Source of the DNA: CAYVFC01 sp964450715
GTDB lineage: Bacteria; Myxococcota_A; Polyangia; Polyangiales; JAFGIB01
Direction: 5' to 3'
Assembly (NCBI GenBank): GCA_964450715.1
Contig: CAYVFC010000109.1
Coordinates: 1 to 27,188, forward strand
DNA length: 27,188 bases
The notes beneath the pieces are model-generated. The model was not told where the DNA came from. It searched no databases and saw nothing but the letters and a program-made list of their open reading frames with translations. This document shows positions 19,901 to 27,188 of this stretch, piece after piece. Made by a program: the position numbers and the translations under genes. Position 1 is the stretch's first letter. Each line of letters begins with the position of its first letter.

Positions 19901-22383
19901 CTGCCGTCGTCGCACTGTTCCAGCCCCTGCACCAGGCCGTCCCCGCAGACCGTGGGCAGGCAGCTCAGGCCCGGATCCGGACAGTAGTAGCCCGGCTCTA
20001 GCTGGCACTGGCCGCCGCAGCCATCGCCGGCCACGGGGCCGCAGGTACCACTGTCGGCCAGGCAAGCGGTCGCATCCGCCGTACAATCGGCATTGTCCAG
20101 CGCGCCACTGCTCGTGCCTGTACACACGCTGCCGTCGTCGCACTGCTCGCCGCCTTCGACAACCCCGTTTCCGCAGACCGCCGGTACGCAGGGCTGACCC
20201 GGAACAGGACACATGTAGCCCACTTCGTACCAGCACTGGGCGTCGCAACCGTCGCCGGCCAGCGGGCCGCAGGCACCATTGTCGGCCAGGCAGGCGGTCG
20301 CATCCGTCGTGCAATCGGTATCGTCCAGCGTACCGCTGCTGGTTCCGGTACACACGCTGCCGTCGTCGCACTGCTCGGCCCCCTCCACGATGCCGTCCCC
20401 GCACGCGGTACGGTGGCACCCGATGCTGCCGGCGCAGCTGAAGCCGGCCTCGACTCGGCATATGTAGCTGCACCCGTCGCCGGAGAGCAGGTTGCCGTCG
20501 TCGCACTCCTCGTCCCCGGCCACGAAACCGTCTCCGCAGGCCGCGGCCACGCACGCCGGTCCGCTGCAATCGTAGCCGGGCTCGATCTGGCAGGTCGAGT
20601 CGCAGCCGTCGCCGTTGGCCGCGTTGCCGTCGTCGCAAGACTCGAAGGGGTCGACCACGCCGTCTCCGCAAAGCTCGCAGGGCGCGTTGGCCAGCGGGCA
20701 GACCCACGGGTCCACGATTCTGCAAAGCTCGTTACATCCCCCGGTGGCGTTGGCCGGCGTGGCGATCTGACCCTCGTCGCACTCCTCGCCCACTTCTATC
20801 ACGCCGTCGCCGCACAGAAAGCAGGCGAACCCCGGGAAGAAGCAGTTGTAATTCGGCTCCACGCTCTGGCAATCGCCCGCGCACCCGTCGCCGCTATCCG
20901 TGTTACCGTCATCGCAGCTCTCTTGCGCCTCCACGACTCCGTTGCCGCAAAGCTCGCAGGGCTGGCCCGGCTCCGGGCAGACCCAGGGCAGGTTGGCCTC
21001 CAGGAGGCAGAGCCGATTGCAGCCGTCGCCCGAAAGCACGTTGCCGTCGTCGCACTCTTCCAGGCTCGCGTCGAGCTGCCCGTCGCCACACAATACGCAG
21101 GCCCCGCCGCCGGCCGGGCACAGGTAGCCCGGCTCGATGGCCGTGCAATCGGCCGAGCACCCGTCGCCCGCCGCCGGGTCGCAGGCCCCGCCTCCCGCCA
21201 TGCAGGTCGAGGAGTCGCTCGTGCAATCGCTGCCGCCGTCCGAGCCGCCGTCGCAGCTGCGGCCGTCGTCACAGGCTTCGATCTCCTGCACCACCCCGTC
21301 GCCGCAGCGGCCGCAGCCCATGCCCGGGACCGGGCATATCCACGGCAGATCGCCTCCATCCTCCGTCACGCAATCGGAGCTGCACCCGTCGCCGTCCAGC
21401 AGGTTTCCGTCATCGCACTGCTCCGGGTCGGCGAAGTCATCGCTCGGGTCGCCGGGCGTGCCGTTGTCGCCGAGATAGGTCGTGTACTCGATGAAACCGT
21501 TGCCGCATACCGAGCACAGCACCCCGGAGACGAGGCAAATCGCCCCGGGCTCGATCTGGCAGTCGGAGCTGCAGCCGTCGCCGCTCTGGAAGTTGCCGTC
21601 GTCGCACTGCTCGGTGGCCTCCTGCAGCGTGCCGTCGCCGCACAGCGAGCAGGCCCCTCCCCCGGCCGGGCACTTCCAGCCCGGCTCCACCGCCCGGCAG
21701 TTGAAGACACAGCCGTCGCCCGACTCGGTGTTACCGTCGTCGCAGAGCTCCTCGCCGCCCACGCTGCCGTCGCCGCACTCCACGCAGGGCTGGCCGGCGA
21801 CCGGGCAGGAGAAATTCGGCTCTATGCCGCGACAGTCCGCGGAGCAGCCGTCGCCGTCCTGGTCATTGCCGTCATCGCACCGCTCGTTGGCCTCGACCAC
21901 TCCGTTGCCGCAGAGCTCACAGGGCTGGCCGGCCACGGGGCAGACCCAGCCGTCCTCCACGGCACAGCTATCGTCGCAGCCGTCGTCTGCGTCGCGGTTG
22001 CCGTCGTCGCACTGCTCGGAGCTCTCCACCACGCCGTTGCCGCACTGCTCGCAGGCCGCGCCGACCACCGGGCAGTTGAAGCCCTCCTCCACCATGCAGG
22101 TCTTGCTGCAACCATCGCCGTTCCGGTCGTTTCCGTCGTCGCACGCTTCGCCTTCGTCGAGATTTCCGTCGCCGCACCTGCTCTCGGACGGCAGCGCGCC
22201 GTCAACGCCGCCATCTTCCTCGCCGCTGCCGCCCGCTCCGGCAGCAGCGTCTTCGCTGCCGCCGTCGGCGGCCGGCGCATCCACCGCGGCGTCCGCGATC
22301 ACCCCCGGCTCTCCGTCGTCGCCTCCGCACGCCCCCAGCACAACCATCAGGGAAACCACCAAAGAGAGTGAATAGCCGCGCAT
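16906..22383 (-). CDS. Giant lipoprotein with 27 DUF4215-type Cys-rich repeats and a central globular insert
   Basis: The product has 1825 aa and starts at ATG 22383 behind AAAAGGAGA (about 7-nt gap). The lipoprotein signal is MRGYSLSLVVSLMVVLGAC (Cys19), followed by a Gly/Ala/Asp/Glu linker to about residue 65. Fifteen repeats of the form CG(D/N)G..E..E.CDDGN..(S)GDGCS..C (DUF4215 / 'Myxococcus cysteine-rich repeat') fill residues about 68-870, and twelve more fill about 1370-1825. Several units carry a long insert after CDDG (CDDGSVCTG...). Between the arrays, residues about 874-1255 look propeller-like (GSAFDPVTGHYLFLDMNG, PGELTVGEDGDLYVVDD), then a CESDADCPPGTVCN motif. Residues about 1258-1365 resemble a cadherin-like/VCBS domain (NPVALNVLLNDS ... 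DTFTYTADLGGGVYDTASVRV). There is no C-terminal membrane anchor. Likely a long disulfide-stiffened surface fibre; ligand unknown. Confidence 0.9.
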   Translation of the reverse strand: MRGYSLSLVVSLMVVLGACGGDDGEPGVIADAAVDAPAADGGSEDAAAGAGGSGEEDGGVDGALPSESRCGDGNLDEGEACDDGNDRNGDGCSKTCMVEEGFNCPVVGAACEQCGNGVVESSEQCDDGNRDADDGCDDSCAVEDGWVCPVAGQPCELCGNGVVEANERCDDGNDQDGDGCSADCRGIEPNFSCPVAGQPCVECGDGSVGGEELCDDGNTESGDGCVFNCRAVEPGWKCPAGGGACSLCGDGTLQEATEQCDDGNFQSGDGCSSDCQIEPGAICLVSGVLCSVCGNGFIEYTTYLGDNGTPGDPSDDFADPEQCDDGNLLDGDGCSSDCVTEDGGDLPWICPVPGMGCGRCGDGVVQEIEACDDGRSCDGGSDGGSDCTSDSSTCMAGGGACDPAAGDGCSADCTAIEPGYLCPAGGGACVLCGDGQLDASLEECDDGNVLSGDGCNRLCLLEANLPWVCPEPGQPCELCGNGVVEAQESCDDGNTDSGDGCAGDCQSVEPNYNCFFPGFACFLCGDGVIEVGEECDEGQIATPANATGGCNELCRIVDPWVCPLANAPCELCGDGVVDPFESCDDGNAANGDGCDSTCQIEPGYDCSGPACVAAACGDGFVAGDEECDDGNLLSGDGCSYICRVEAGFSCAGSIGCHRTACGDGIVEGAEQCDDGSVCTGTSSGTLDDTDCTTDATACLADNGACGPLAGDGCDAQCWYEVGYMCPVPGQPCVPAVCGNGVVEGGEQCDDGSVCTGTSSGALDNADCTADATACLADSGTCGPVAGDGCGGQCQLEPGYYCPDPGLSCLPTVCGDGLVQGLEQCDDGSVCAGGTEDGKDCTSDFAACEAGGGSCLLVGGDGCALDCTVETFYRCSGEPSVCRPITEFVVLRRFNVANVSPDALNYNPDRRSFAGHKSSASLPSIELCLDGTIINRGDTTAGPNGTVYLPGGGTQELPATCTGATTDPDDCYVVPLRPEPLASSQLGSITGSAFDPVTGHYLFLDMNGQTVILTELPRDILPYALPAGFDLTDYQVTLTGLTKPGELTVGEDGDLYVVDDATDQVLVYPRRRDENLDPVWPDCPANGADPGGNCTSFEASPDAARGWSAPSGDPLVGIFTVPGEDMVGIFNRYVGAPPYDGSDALDPGAVITNSEYFTFYDIYSAADPPLYGRSGLPGLLFDLGNTGRSYTKEAMSAETAPDGGSFIICPRNPSESCQLFAHACESDADCPPGTVCNLDGVNTVGAAYCHAPGDARDDRYRVDRDVVGETNPVALNVLLNDSLSESACVDPRLRIVSACGDGVQQQYEIDHPDSCTDEPVPRGTVTWIEGDETIGYDAPDDKSCGFIDTFTYTADLGGGVYDTASVRVLVACVCGDGVVDPNEQCDDGAYNGAPGQLVDVAGTPGDTSDDVYAHCSTSCYWNVYCGDSFIVAPEQCDDGNAVSGDGCSAICTLESVCGNDVVEGVEVCDDGRQCTDWQDCTADASLCAGIGDDSCETRGGDGCNANCTVPVCGDGRLDLDNPVLAEQCDDGNLRAGDGCSSTCQVEARCGNGIIEPPEQCDDGNAVSGDGCSAICTVEGICGNDIREGAEVCDGADHGDCPVIDSAQIMCINEPRGAPNICLCQNFCGDGAIGGLEECDDGMAGSATCRGAQPAQGSPCTLIRCGDGIVDTAAGEECDDGNANPADTCTNNCKLVTVCGDGVKEGAEECDDGNNISGDGCSSTCKLEVTVCGNGVLEYNEQCDDGNTIPGDGCNQFCRIEAGACGNGKLDPGEQCDDGNTVSGDGCDRYCQSELCGNGVIDFAEQCDDGNRISGDGCSATCYVEIG

Positions 22384-22664
22384 GGCCTTCTCCTTTTCGG
22401 GCGGAGCCGGTTAAGAGACCCCCGCCGCCCGGCAGCCTCTGCAGGGAACAGGCCGGCCGCCATCGCTCGAAGCGCCTTCGGGAACGACCTTCCAATCCAT
22501 ACAAAAACCCGTACGGCTTGATGTCGAACCGCACCGCAATCCTTCATCGAAACGCGCATCTTCCCCCCAGTTTTAAAATATTCCCGCCTTTTTTCGATGT
22601 ATGCCCATGTAGCCGTCCGGGATCGCCCGCGCGCCGCCTTGTACGAGGCCGGAACGGCAGCCCG

Positions 22665-24587
22665 TCAATCCTTCGGCAACGATGCCGGATGCCGGGCACC
22701 GGGCTGCCGGTACCCGCAATTCCAACCTAGACGGATGAGCTGAACAAGACCGCGCTGAAACTCGCATATCCCGAACCGATTCGTCAGCAGAACCATCGTC
22801 TGCCAGTCGAAACCGCTCGCCAGGAGAAAGACCCGGCGTTCCTGCTTCATCAGCTGACCGATCAATCTCGGAGCATCGCGCCCGTGATCCCTGGAGGCGT
22901 CGATGATGATGAGGTCGCGGTCGAGCTGCAGCGGCGCAGCCACATTTCGGTACACCGTCCAGGTAACTATTGCCGAGCTGCCGGGCAGCCTGGCGCGAAG
23001 GCTCTCCGACAAAAGCGCGGTGTCGGCGCGGCGCCGACGGGAGGCCGAAACGTCGTCTCCGAGGTGGACGGCCAGCGACCACGCCAGGCAGGCACCCAGC
23101 ATAATCGCCAGGGCCGAGGCGCCGCGCCCGCGCGCAGCCCAAACCCAGCAGGCGACGAGCCCGGCGGACAATACGAGCGGAACGCGCATCAACGCTGTTT
23201 CCCGCGCGGTATCCGGCATGAAGCCGAGCACGGCCGAGGCGAGGAAGGCGGCCACCAGCGCCCCGCCGGGCACCCCGACCCGCAGCGCCGGCCGCGAAAA
23301 CCGGTATCGCTCCATCTCCAGCGCCAGCGCCAGGGACGCCAGCGGAACCAGCTCGAGGAAGTAGCGCTGGTTGAAGCATATGCCGTCGGTCCGTTTCGCG
23401 CCCACCACCGCGAACATCACCAGGACGGGCCAGACTATCAGCGAGGCGGCTCGCATAGCACGCGTTGCGGCCCTTGCACAAGGCTCCCGTCCGGCCCGCC
23501 AGGCCAGCAACAGGGAGACGAGGGCCACCGGAACCCAGGGGGACGACTGCACCCAGGCCTTCTTGACCGCGCCCAGGAAGATGTAGGCCCCGCTTTTCGC
23601 ATCGGGTATGGGATAGAAATCGCCGAAGTTGACCGGCGGGCATACCGAGTAGTCCACCACCCTGAACCAGAAGGCGACGGCAAAGTCCTTGATGCTCCCG
23701 AAGATGGAGGCCGGATGCGAAAGGCTGGCCCCGGTGGAAATCCCGAGATAGCCCGGGCCCTTGGAGATGGGGTTGAACGACCCCAGGCGGGCGTGGTTCA
23801 AAAGCGCGGTCGCGGCCAGCGGCAGGGCTGCTCCTGCTGCGAACGCCGCGGTGGCAGGCCATCGCCGCGCCGACCACAACCAGGTTCCCAGGCCCAGGCA
23901 GGCGGCGAAGACGATGTTCTGGTAGCGAATACCGGAGGCGACGCCGGACAGCAGGCCCGCCGTGAAGGCGGCTGCCGACACCGCGGGTGCCGCCGCAGCC
24001 GCCGCCCCGACCGCCGCCGGCGCTGCCGCGCCTCGTAAACGGTCGCCCGCGCCGGCCGGAGCAACGGCTGGTTGCCAGGCGTGAAACGCGAGCGCGAAGG
24101 CGGCCGTACACAGGCACACGCTCAGCATGTGGGGCCACAGGGCCTGAGCATACTCGATGCAGTAGCTTGCCAGCGCAAAGGCAACCGCCGCCAGCCAGGG
24201 CGTCAGCGGCTTTTCGCTCAGGCTGCGAGCCAGCAGGAAAAGGACCGCCGCCGTCACGACAAAAGCGAGCGTGTTGAGGATAAACAGGCCGCTCAGCCCC
24301 AGGTAGGAGAAGGGCAAGGCGATGAAGGCGTAGAGCGGCGGAAGGTCGTGGACGGGAGGCGATGAGAGAACCTGCCGCTTGCGCGGGTTGAAAAAGGCCA
24401 GCTCCGTGCTGGGGCTTATCCCTTCCAGCCCGGGCAGCGTGAGGCGGCCGTGGCGCAGGCCGACGACTGCGGCCAGGTGGTTGCACTCGTCAATGGTGAA
24501 GATACCCGGCTTCACGGTCAGCGCCAGCGCCAGACCGAGCGCGGCGGCGAGCGCGGCAAAGGATAACCCGGCGGCCGTGATCTTCAT
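22665..24587 (-). CDS. Polytopic membrane protein, GT-C/PMT-like glycosyltransferase candidate
   Basis: The product has 640 aa from ATG 24587, chosen because MKITAAGLSFAALAAALG begins the first membrane helix; in-frame starts at 24662 and 24707 would add unremarkable residues. About ten hydrophobic segments are seen between residues 5 and 550, followed by a soluble C-terminal domain of about 100 residues (SSAIVTWTVYRNVAAPLQLD...). The first periplasmic loop has TIDECNHL with Asp33-Glu34. An acidic motif directly after helix 1 is characteristic of GT-C enzymes such as PMT and ArnT, which move sugars from polyprenyl phosphate to acceptors outside the membrane. A Pro/Ala/Gly-rich stretch near residues 170-210 is an odd low-complexity loop. 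No partner genes are adjacent; the following gene on this strand is the giant lipoprotein. Its substrate, possibly surface proteins, is unknown. Confidence 0.65.
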   Translation of the reverse strand: MKITAAGLSFAALAAALGLALALTVKPGIFTIDECNHLAAVVGLRHGRLTLPGLEGISPSTELAFFNPRKRQVLSSPPVHDLPPLYAFIALPFSYLGLSGLFILNTLAFVVTAAVLFLLARSLSEKPLTPWLAAVAFALASYCIEYAQALWPHMLSVCLCTAAFALAFHAWQPAVAPAGAGDRLRGAAAPAAVGAAAAAAPAVSAAAFTAGLLSGVASGIRYQNIVFAACLGLGTWLWSARRWPATAAFAAGAALPLAATALLNHARLGSFNPISKGPGYLGISTGASLSHPASIFGSIKDFAVAFWFRVVDYSVCPPVNFGDFYPIPDAKSGAYIFLGAVKKAWVQSSPWVPVALVSLLLAWRAGREPCARAATRAMRAASLIVWPVLVMFAVVGAKRTDGICFNQRYFLELVPLASLALALEMERYRFSRPALRVGVPGGALVAAFLASAVLGFMPDTARETALMRVPLVLSAGLVACWVWAARGRGASALAIMLGACLAWSLAVHLGDDVSASRRRRADTALLSESLRARLPGSSAIVTWTVYRNVAAPLQLDRDLIIIDASRDHGRDAPRLIGQLMKQERRVFLLASGFDWQTMVLLTNRFGICEFQRGLVQLIRLGWNCGYRQPGARHPASLPKD

Positions 24588-24740
24588 TCGCGACCGCCGC
24601 GATCCCCCGTGCGGGACGTTCGTATGGCCGGACCACCCGGCACTACCTGTCGTTGCTATCATTACGCTATTACACAAGACCGGACACGTCGGGTTGAATG
24701 GTGCCACTGTCCGGGTATCCTTAGAATATATCTGAAATGT

Positions 24741-24765
24741 ACGTGAATGTATCCGGTTTTCACGT
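24741..24765. promoter_or_regulatory. Inverted repeat ACGTGAA-N11-TTCACGT in a divergent promoter region
   Basis: Seven-base perfect arms at 24741-24747 and 24759-24765 are spaced like a dimeric regulator site. They lie between the divergently transcribed genes starting at 24587 (minus) and 24803 (plus), so one regulator could control both. No promoter boxes were assigned with confidence. Confidence 0.4.
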
Positions 24766-24802
24766 GACGTTCGCCAGCGATGAGCGACGCGAAGGCATCG
24801 TT

Positions 24803-27188
24803 ATGAGTAATATAACACGAGGGTCGGATTTGGGTTTCGCCGCGGCAGCGGCAGCCAGGTTCATACTCTTGTCAATTGCAGTGGTTGCTTTTTCCGCTGC
24901 CCTTGCGGCCTGCAACGCTTACGACGAAGGCCTGCTGAGGCAGAAAAACGATTCAGGGCCGGCCGATGCGGCCCGCGAAAACGAAGGCGGCGCCGTGGCC
25001 GGAAGCGGCGGGTCCGGGCCCGCGGCGGGCGCCGGAGCCGATGCGGGTGTCTGCAGTCCGGGCCCCGGCGGCCCGTGCCCGCTGATCTGCCCCGAGGTGT
25101 GCGACGGCGAGGACAACGACTGCGACGGTCAGACCGATGAGGGAGACCTGTGGGCCGAGTTGGGGGCCGAGTGCACGGCGGGCCAGGGGCAGTGCCTGGC
25201 CAGGGGCTCGCTGGTCTGCGACAGGAATAGCCCGGAAGGGCCGCTGGTATGCAGTGCTGCCCAGAAAGAGGAGCGGGCCGAGATCTGCGACGGGCTGGAC
25301 AACGACTGCGACGGTCAAATCGACGAGGGGGCGGGCGACGCTTGCCAGCTGGCTCACGCTGCGGCCACATGCTTGGATGGAAGCTGCATGGTGGAACGCT
25401 GCGGCGAGGGTTTTGACGACTGCGACGGCAACAACGCCAACGGCTGCGAGACCGCGCTCAATACGCTGGCCGACTGCGGAGCCTGCGGCAGCGCCTGTGC
25501 GCTCGACCATGCCTCCGAGTCCTGCGACACGGGCCTGTGCGCCGTCGCGTCCTGCGACAGCGGGTGGGGCGACTGCGACGGCAACAACGCCAACGGCTGC
25601 GAGACCGCCCTCAACACGCTCAGCGACTGCGGAGCCTGCGGCAGCGCCTGCGCGCTCGACCATGCCTCCGAGTCCTGCGACACGGGCTTTTGCGCCGTCG
25701 CGTCCTGCGAGAGCGGATGGGGTGACTGCGACCGCGATGCATCGAACGGCTGCGAGGCCTCGCTGGCCACGCAGGACAATTGCGGAGCCTGCGGGCAGGG
25801 ATGTTACTTTACCAACGCCGCCGGCGATTGCAGCACGGGCGTCTGCGTACCGGCCGGCTGTGACCCCGGGTATGATGACTGCGACGGCGATACGTCGAAC
25901 GGCTGCGAGACGTCGCTTCTGGACAGCGACGAGAGCTGCGGAGCCTGCCGGGCCAGCTGCCCGCCCGGGCCCCTCGACAACGTCGTGGAAGCGCACTGCT
26001 CGCAGGGCGTGTGCGGAGTAGCGACCTGCGAAAGCGGCTTTGGGGACTGCGATACCGACAGCGCCAACGGCTGCGAGGTCTCGCTGAAGACGCTGTCGGA
26101 CTGCGGCGCCTGCGGCAGCAAGTGCGCGTTCGACAACGCCATGAGCACCTGCGACAGCGGGAGCTGCGTGTTCCTGCAGTGCGACGCGTTGTACGACGAT
26201 TGCAACGACAGCTCGAGCGACGGCTGCGAGACCAGGCTGGATACCCTGAGCAACTGCGGGGCGTGCGGGCAGGTCTGCACTGTACAAGCAGGAGACCCGC
26301 AGTGCGCCGGTGGAGTATGCTCGGCCGCACAATGCGACGCGGGGTTTGCCGATTGCGACGGCGACGGGCTGAGCTGCGAGGTCAACATAAGGACCCTTGA
26401 AAACTGCGGCACCTGTGCCAGCCCCTGCGGTCCCCTGCCCAACGCGACCGCGAGCTGCGCTACCGGCATATGCAGTATATCCTCGTGCACGGGGAACTAT
26501 GCGGACTGCGACGAGATCGCCTTCAACGGTTGCGAGCAGTCGCTGCTGGCCAACAACAGCTGCGGCGCCTGCGGCCAGCAGTGCAGCCTGGCGCACGCGG
26601 AGGCTTCGTGCGCCAGCGGCGCCTGCGCTCTGGTGTCCTGCAACAACGGATGGGGCGACTGCGACGGCAACCCGGACAACGGTTGCGAGACGCCGCTCGA
26701 CACGCTCAGCGACTGCAGCGCCTGCGGCATTGCCTGCGCGCGCGATCACGCGGCCGAGTCCTGCTCGACCGGCACCTGCACCCTGGGCAACTGCGACAGC
26801 GGCTGGGGCAACTGCGACAGCAACCCTGACAACGGCTGCGAGACGCCGCTCAACACGCTCGGCGACTGCGGAAGCTGCGGTACGGCCTGCGCGCGCGACC
26901 ACGCGGCCGAGTCCTGCTCGACCGGGACCTGCACCCTGGGCGCCTGCGACAGCGGCTGGGGTAACTGCGATCTCAACCCCGACAACGGCTGCGAGACGCC
27001 GCTCAATACCTCGACCGACTGCGGCGTCTGCGGCATTGCCTGCGCACTCGACCATGCCGCCGAGTCCTGCGCCACGGGCTCCTGCACCCTGGGCGACTGC
27101 GATGCCGGCTGGGGCAACTGCGATCTCAACCCCGACAACGGCTGCGAGACGCCGCTCAACACGCTCGGCGACTGCGGAAGCTGCGGTA
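24803..27188 (+). CDS. Cys-rich DCDG/NGCE-repeat lipoprotein, truncated by the window end
   Basis: The frame is open from ATG 24803 to the last base with no stop, giving 795 codons. A modest ribosome site (AAGG, 8-nt gap) precedes the ATG. The N-terminus is long and basic, then hydrophobic, ending in a lipobox (SAALAAC, Cys37). A Gly/Ala linker (AGSGGSGPAAGAGADAG) follows. Two MopE-like motifs (CDGEDNDCDGQTDEG and CDGLDNDCDGQIDEG) lie at about residues 100-180. Then come twelve units of the form C.SGWGDCDGN..NGCET.L.TL.DCGACG..C......SC.TG.C. Many units have a period of exactly 153 bp (51 codons). The units at about 25418-25720 and from 26650 to the edge are nearly identical at DNA level, which points to recent tandem duplication. 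This is likely a surface stalk or adhesin; unit number and C-terminus are unknown because the gene continues outside the window. Confidence 0.9.
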   Translation, partial: MSNITRGSDLGFAAAAAARFILLSIAVVAFSAALAACNAYDEGLLRQKNDSGPADAARENEGGAVAGSGGSGPAAGAGADAGVCSPGPGGPCPLICPEVCDGEDNDCDGQTDEGDLWAELGAECTAGQGQCLARGSLVCDRNSPEGPLVCSAAQKEERAEICDGLDNDCDGQIDEGAGDACQLAHAAATCLDGSCMVERCGEGFDDCDGNNANGCETALNTLADCGACGSACALDHASESCDTGLCAVASCDSGWGDCDGNNANGCETALNTLSDCGACGSACALDHASESCDTGFCAVASCESGWGDCDRDASNGCEASLATQDNCGACGQGCYFTNAAGDCSTGVCVPAGCDPGYDDCDGDTSNGCETSLLDSDESCGACRASCPPGPLDNVVEAHCSQGVCGVATCESGFGDCDTDSANGCEVSLKTLSDCGACGSKCAFDNAMSTCDSGSCVFLQCDALYDDCNDSSSDGCETRLDTLSNCGACGQVCTVQAGDPQCAGGVCSAAQCDAGFADCDGDGLSCEVNIRTLENCGTCASPCGPLPNATASCATGICSISSCTGNYADCDEIAFNGCEQSLLANNSCGACGQQCSLAHAEASCASGACALVSCNNGWGDCDGNPDNGCETPLDTLSDCSACGIACARDHAAESCSTGTCTLGNCDSGWGNCDSNPDNGCETPLNTLGDCGSCGTACARDHAAESCSTGTCTLGACDSGWGNCDLNPDNGCETPLNTSTDCGVCGIACALDHAAESCATGSCTLGDCDAGWGNCDLNPDNGCETPLNTLGDCGSCG

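Noticed and set aside
17164..20001. Plus-strand open frame of 945 codons opposite the giant lipoprotein gene
   Set aside because: It is the complement of Cys/Asp/Gly-rich repeats, gives Ala/Val/Arg-rich sequence with no domain, and starts inside the array. The minus-strand protein has a signal peptide, ribosome site and known repeats.
20413..22371. Plus-strand open frame of 652 codons opposite the same gene
   Set aside because: Same artefact: GC-rich repeats leave no stops on the other strand; no start signal and no recognisable domain.
24953..27055. Minus-strand open frame of 700 codons at the right edge
   Set aside because: It is the antisense of the NGCE-repeat lipoprotein. The plus frame from 24803 has a lipobox and conserved Cys units but lacks a stop in the window.
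25418..27188. Regular repeats that could suggest a CRISPR array
   Set aside because: The 153-bp period is an exact multiple of three, keeps an open frame and encodes conserved Cys units, so it is a coding tandem repeat.

Overview
The window looks like chromosome from a high-GC, predatory or soil-type myxobacterial lineage (Myxococcota or a close relative). The main evidence is six genes for secreted proteins, five with a lipobox, that carry Asp-Ala-Gly or Gly-rich linkers after the signal peptide. Five of them have long cysteine-rich arrays, including the DUF4215-type 'CGDG..E.CDDGN..GDGCS..C' repeat, MopE-like 'C(D/N)...DCDG' motifs and 'DCDG...NGCE' repeats. No rRNA, intact tRNA or housekeeping gene is present, so the genus cannot be fixed.

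Region 1 (1 to about 5570) is a compact integrative element, visibly less GC-rich than the rest. It holds an S24/LexA-like repressor remnant with two tandem S24-like domains, preceded by tandem repeats that resemble an IS21-type end. Next come an unrecognised Lys-rich protein and an overlapping gene chain: small HTH protein, DUF3631-type ATPase, second HTH protein and tyrosine integrase. The integrase stop codon lies inside the 5' half of a tRNA-Gly(CCC) gene whose T arm is missing, which marks the attachment site. A 29-bp perfect inverted repeat sits inside the ATPase gene. It encloses 72 bp that could invert without breaking the reading frame.

Region 2 (about 5570-6129) is a degenerate strip with more integrase-arm-like repeats and a frameshifted IS630-type transposase remnant.

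Region 3 (6130-15297) holds four secreted-protein genes. They are a lipoprotein with propeller-like repeats (minus), a lipoprotein with eight 'CDCGCG' repeats (plus, apparently leaderless), a 942-residue protein with about 20 Cys-rich units and a C-terminal beta-sandwich (plus), and a 935-residue TIG/Ig/MopE/PKD/beta-helix lipoprotein (minus, possibly leaderless).

Region 4 (15413-16905) is a two-gene minus-strand operon for an RsbR-like STAS protein and a small STAS-fold protein (DUF7793-like). A 27-bp imperfect inverted repeat and a 20-bp near-palindrome lie upstream.

Region 5 (16906-27188) contains a 1825-residue DUF4215-repeat lipoprotein (minus), a polytopic GT-C/PMT-like membrane protein (minus), and the first 795 codons of a further Cys-rich repeat lipoprotein (plus) that runs off the window edge. 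The Cys-rich genes leave very long open frames on their opposite strands; these are treated as artefacts.
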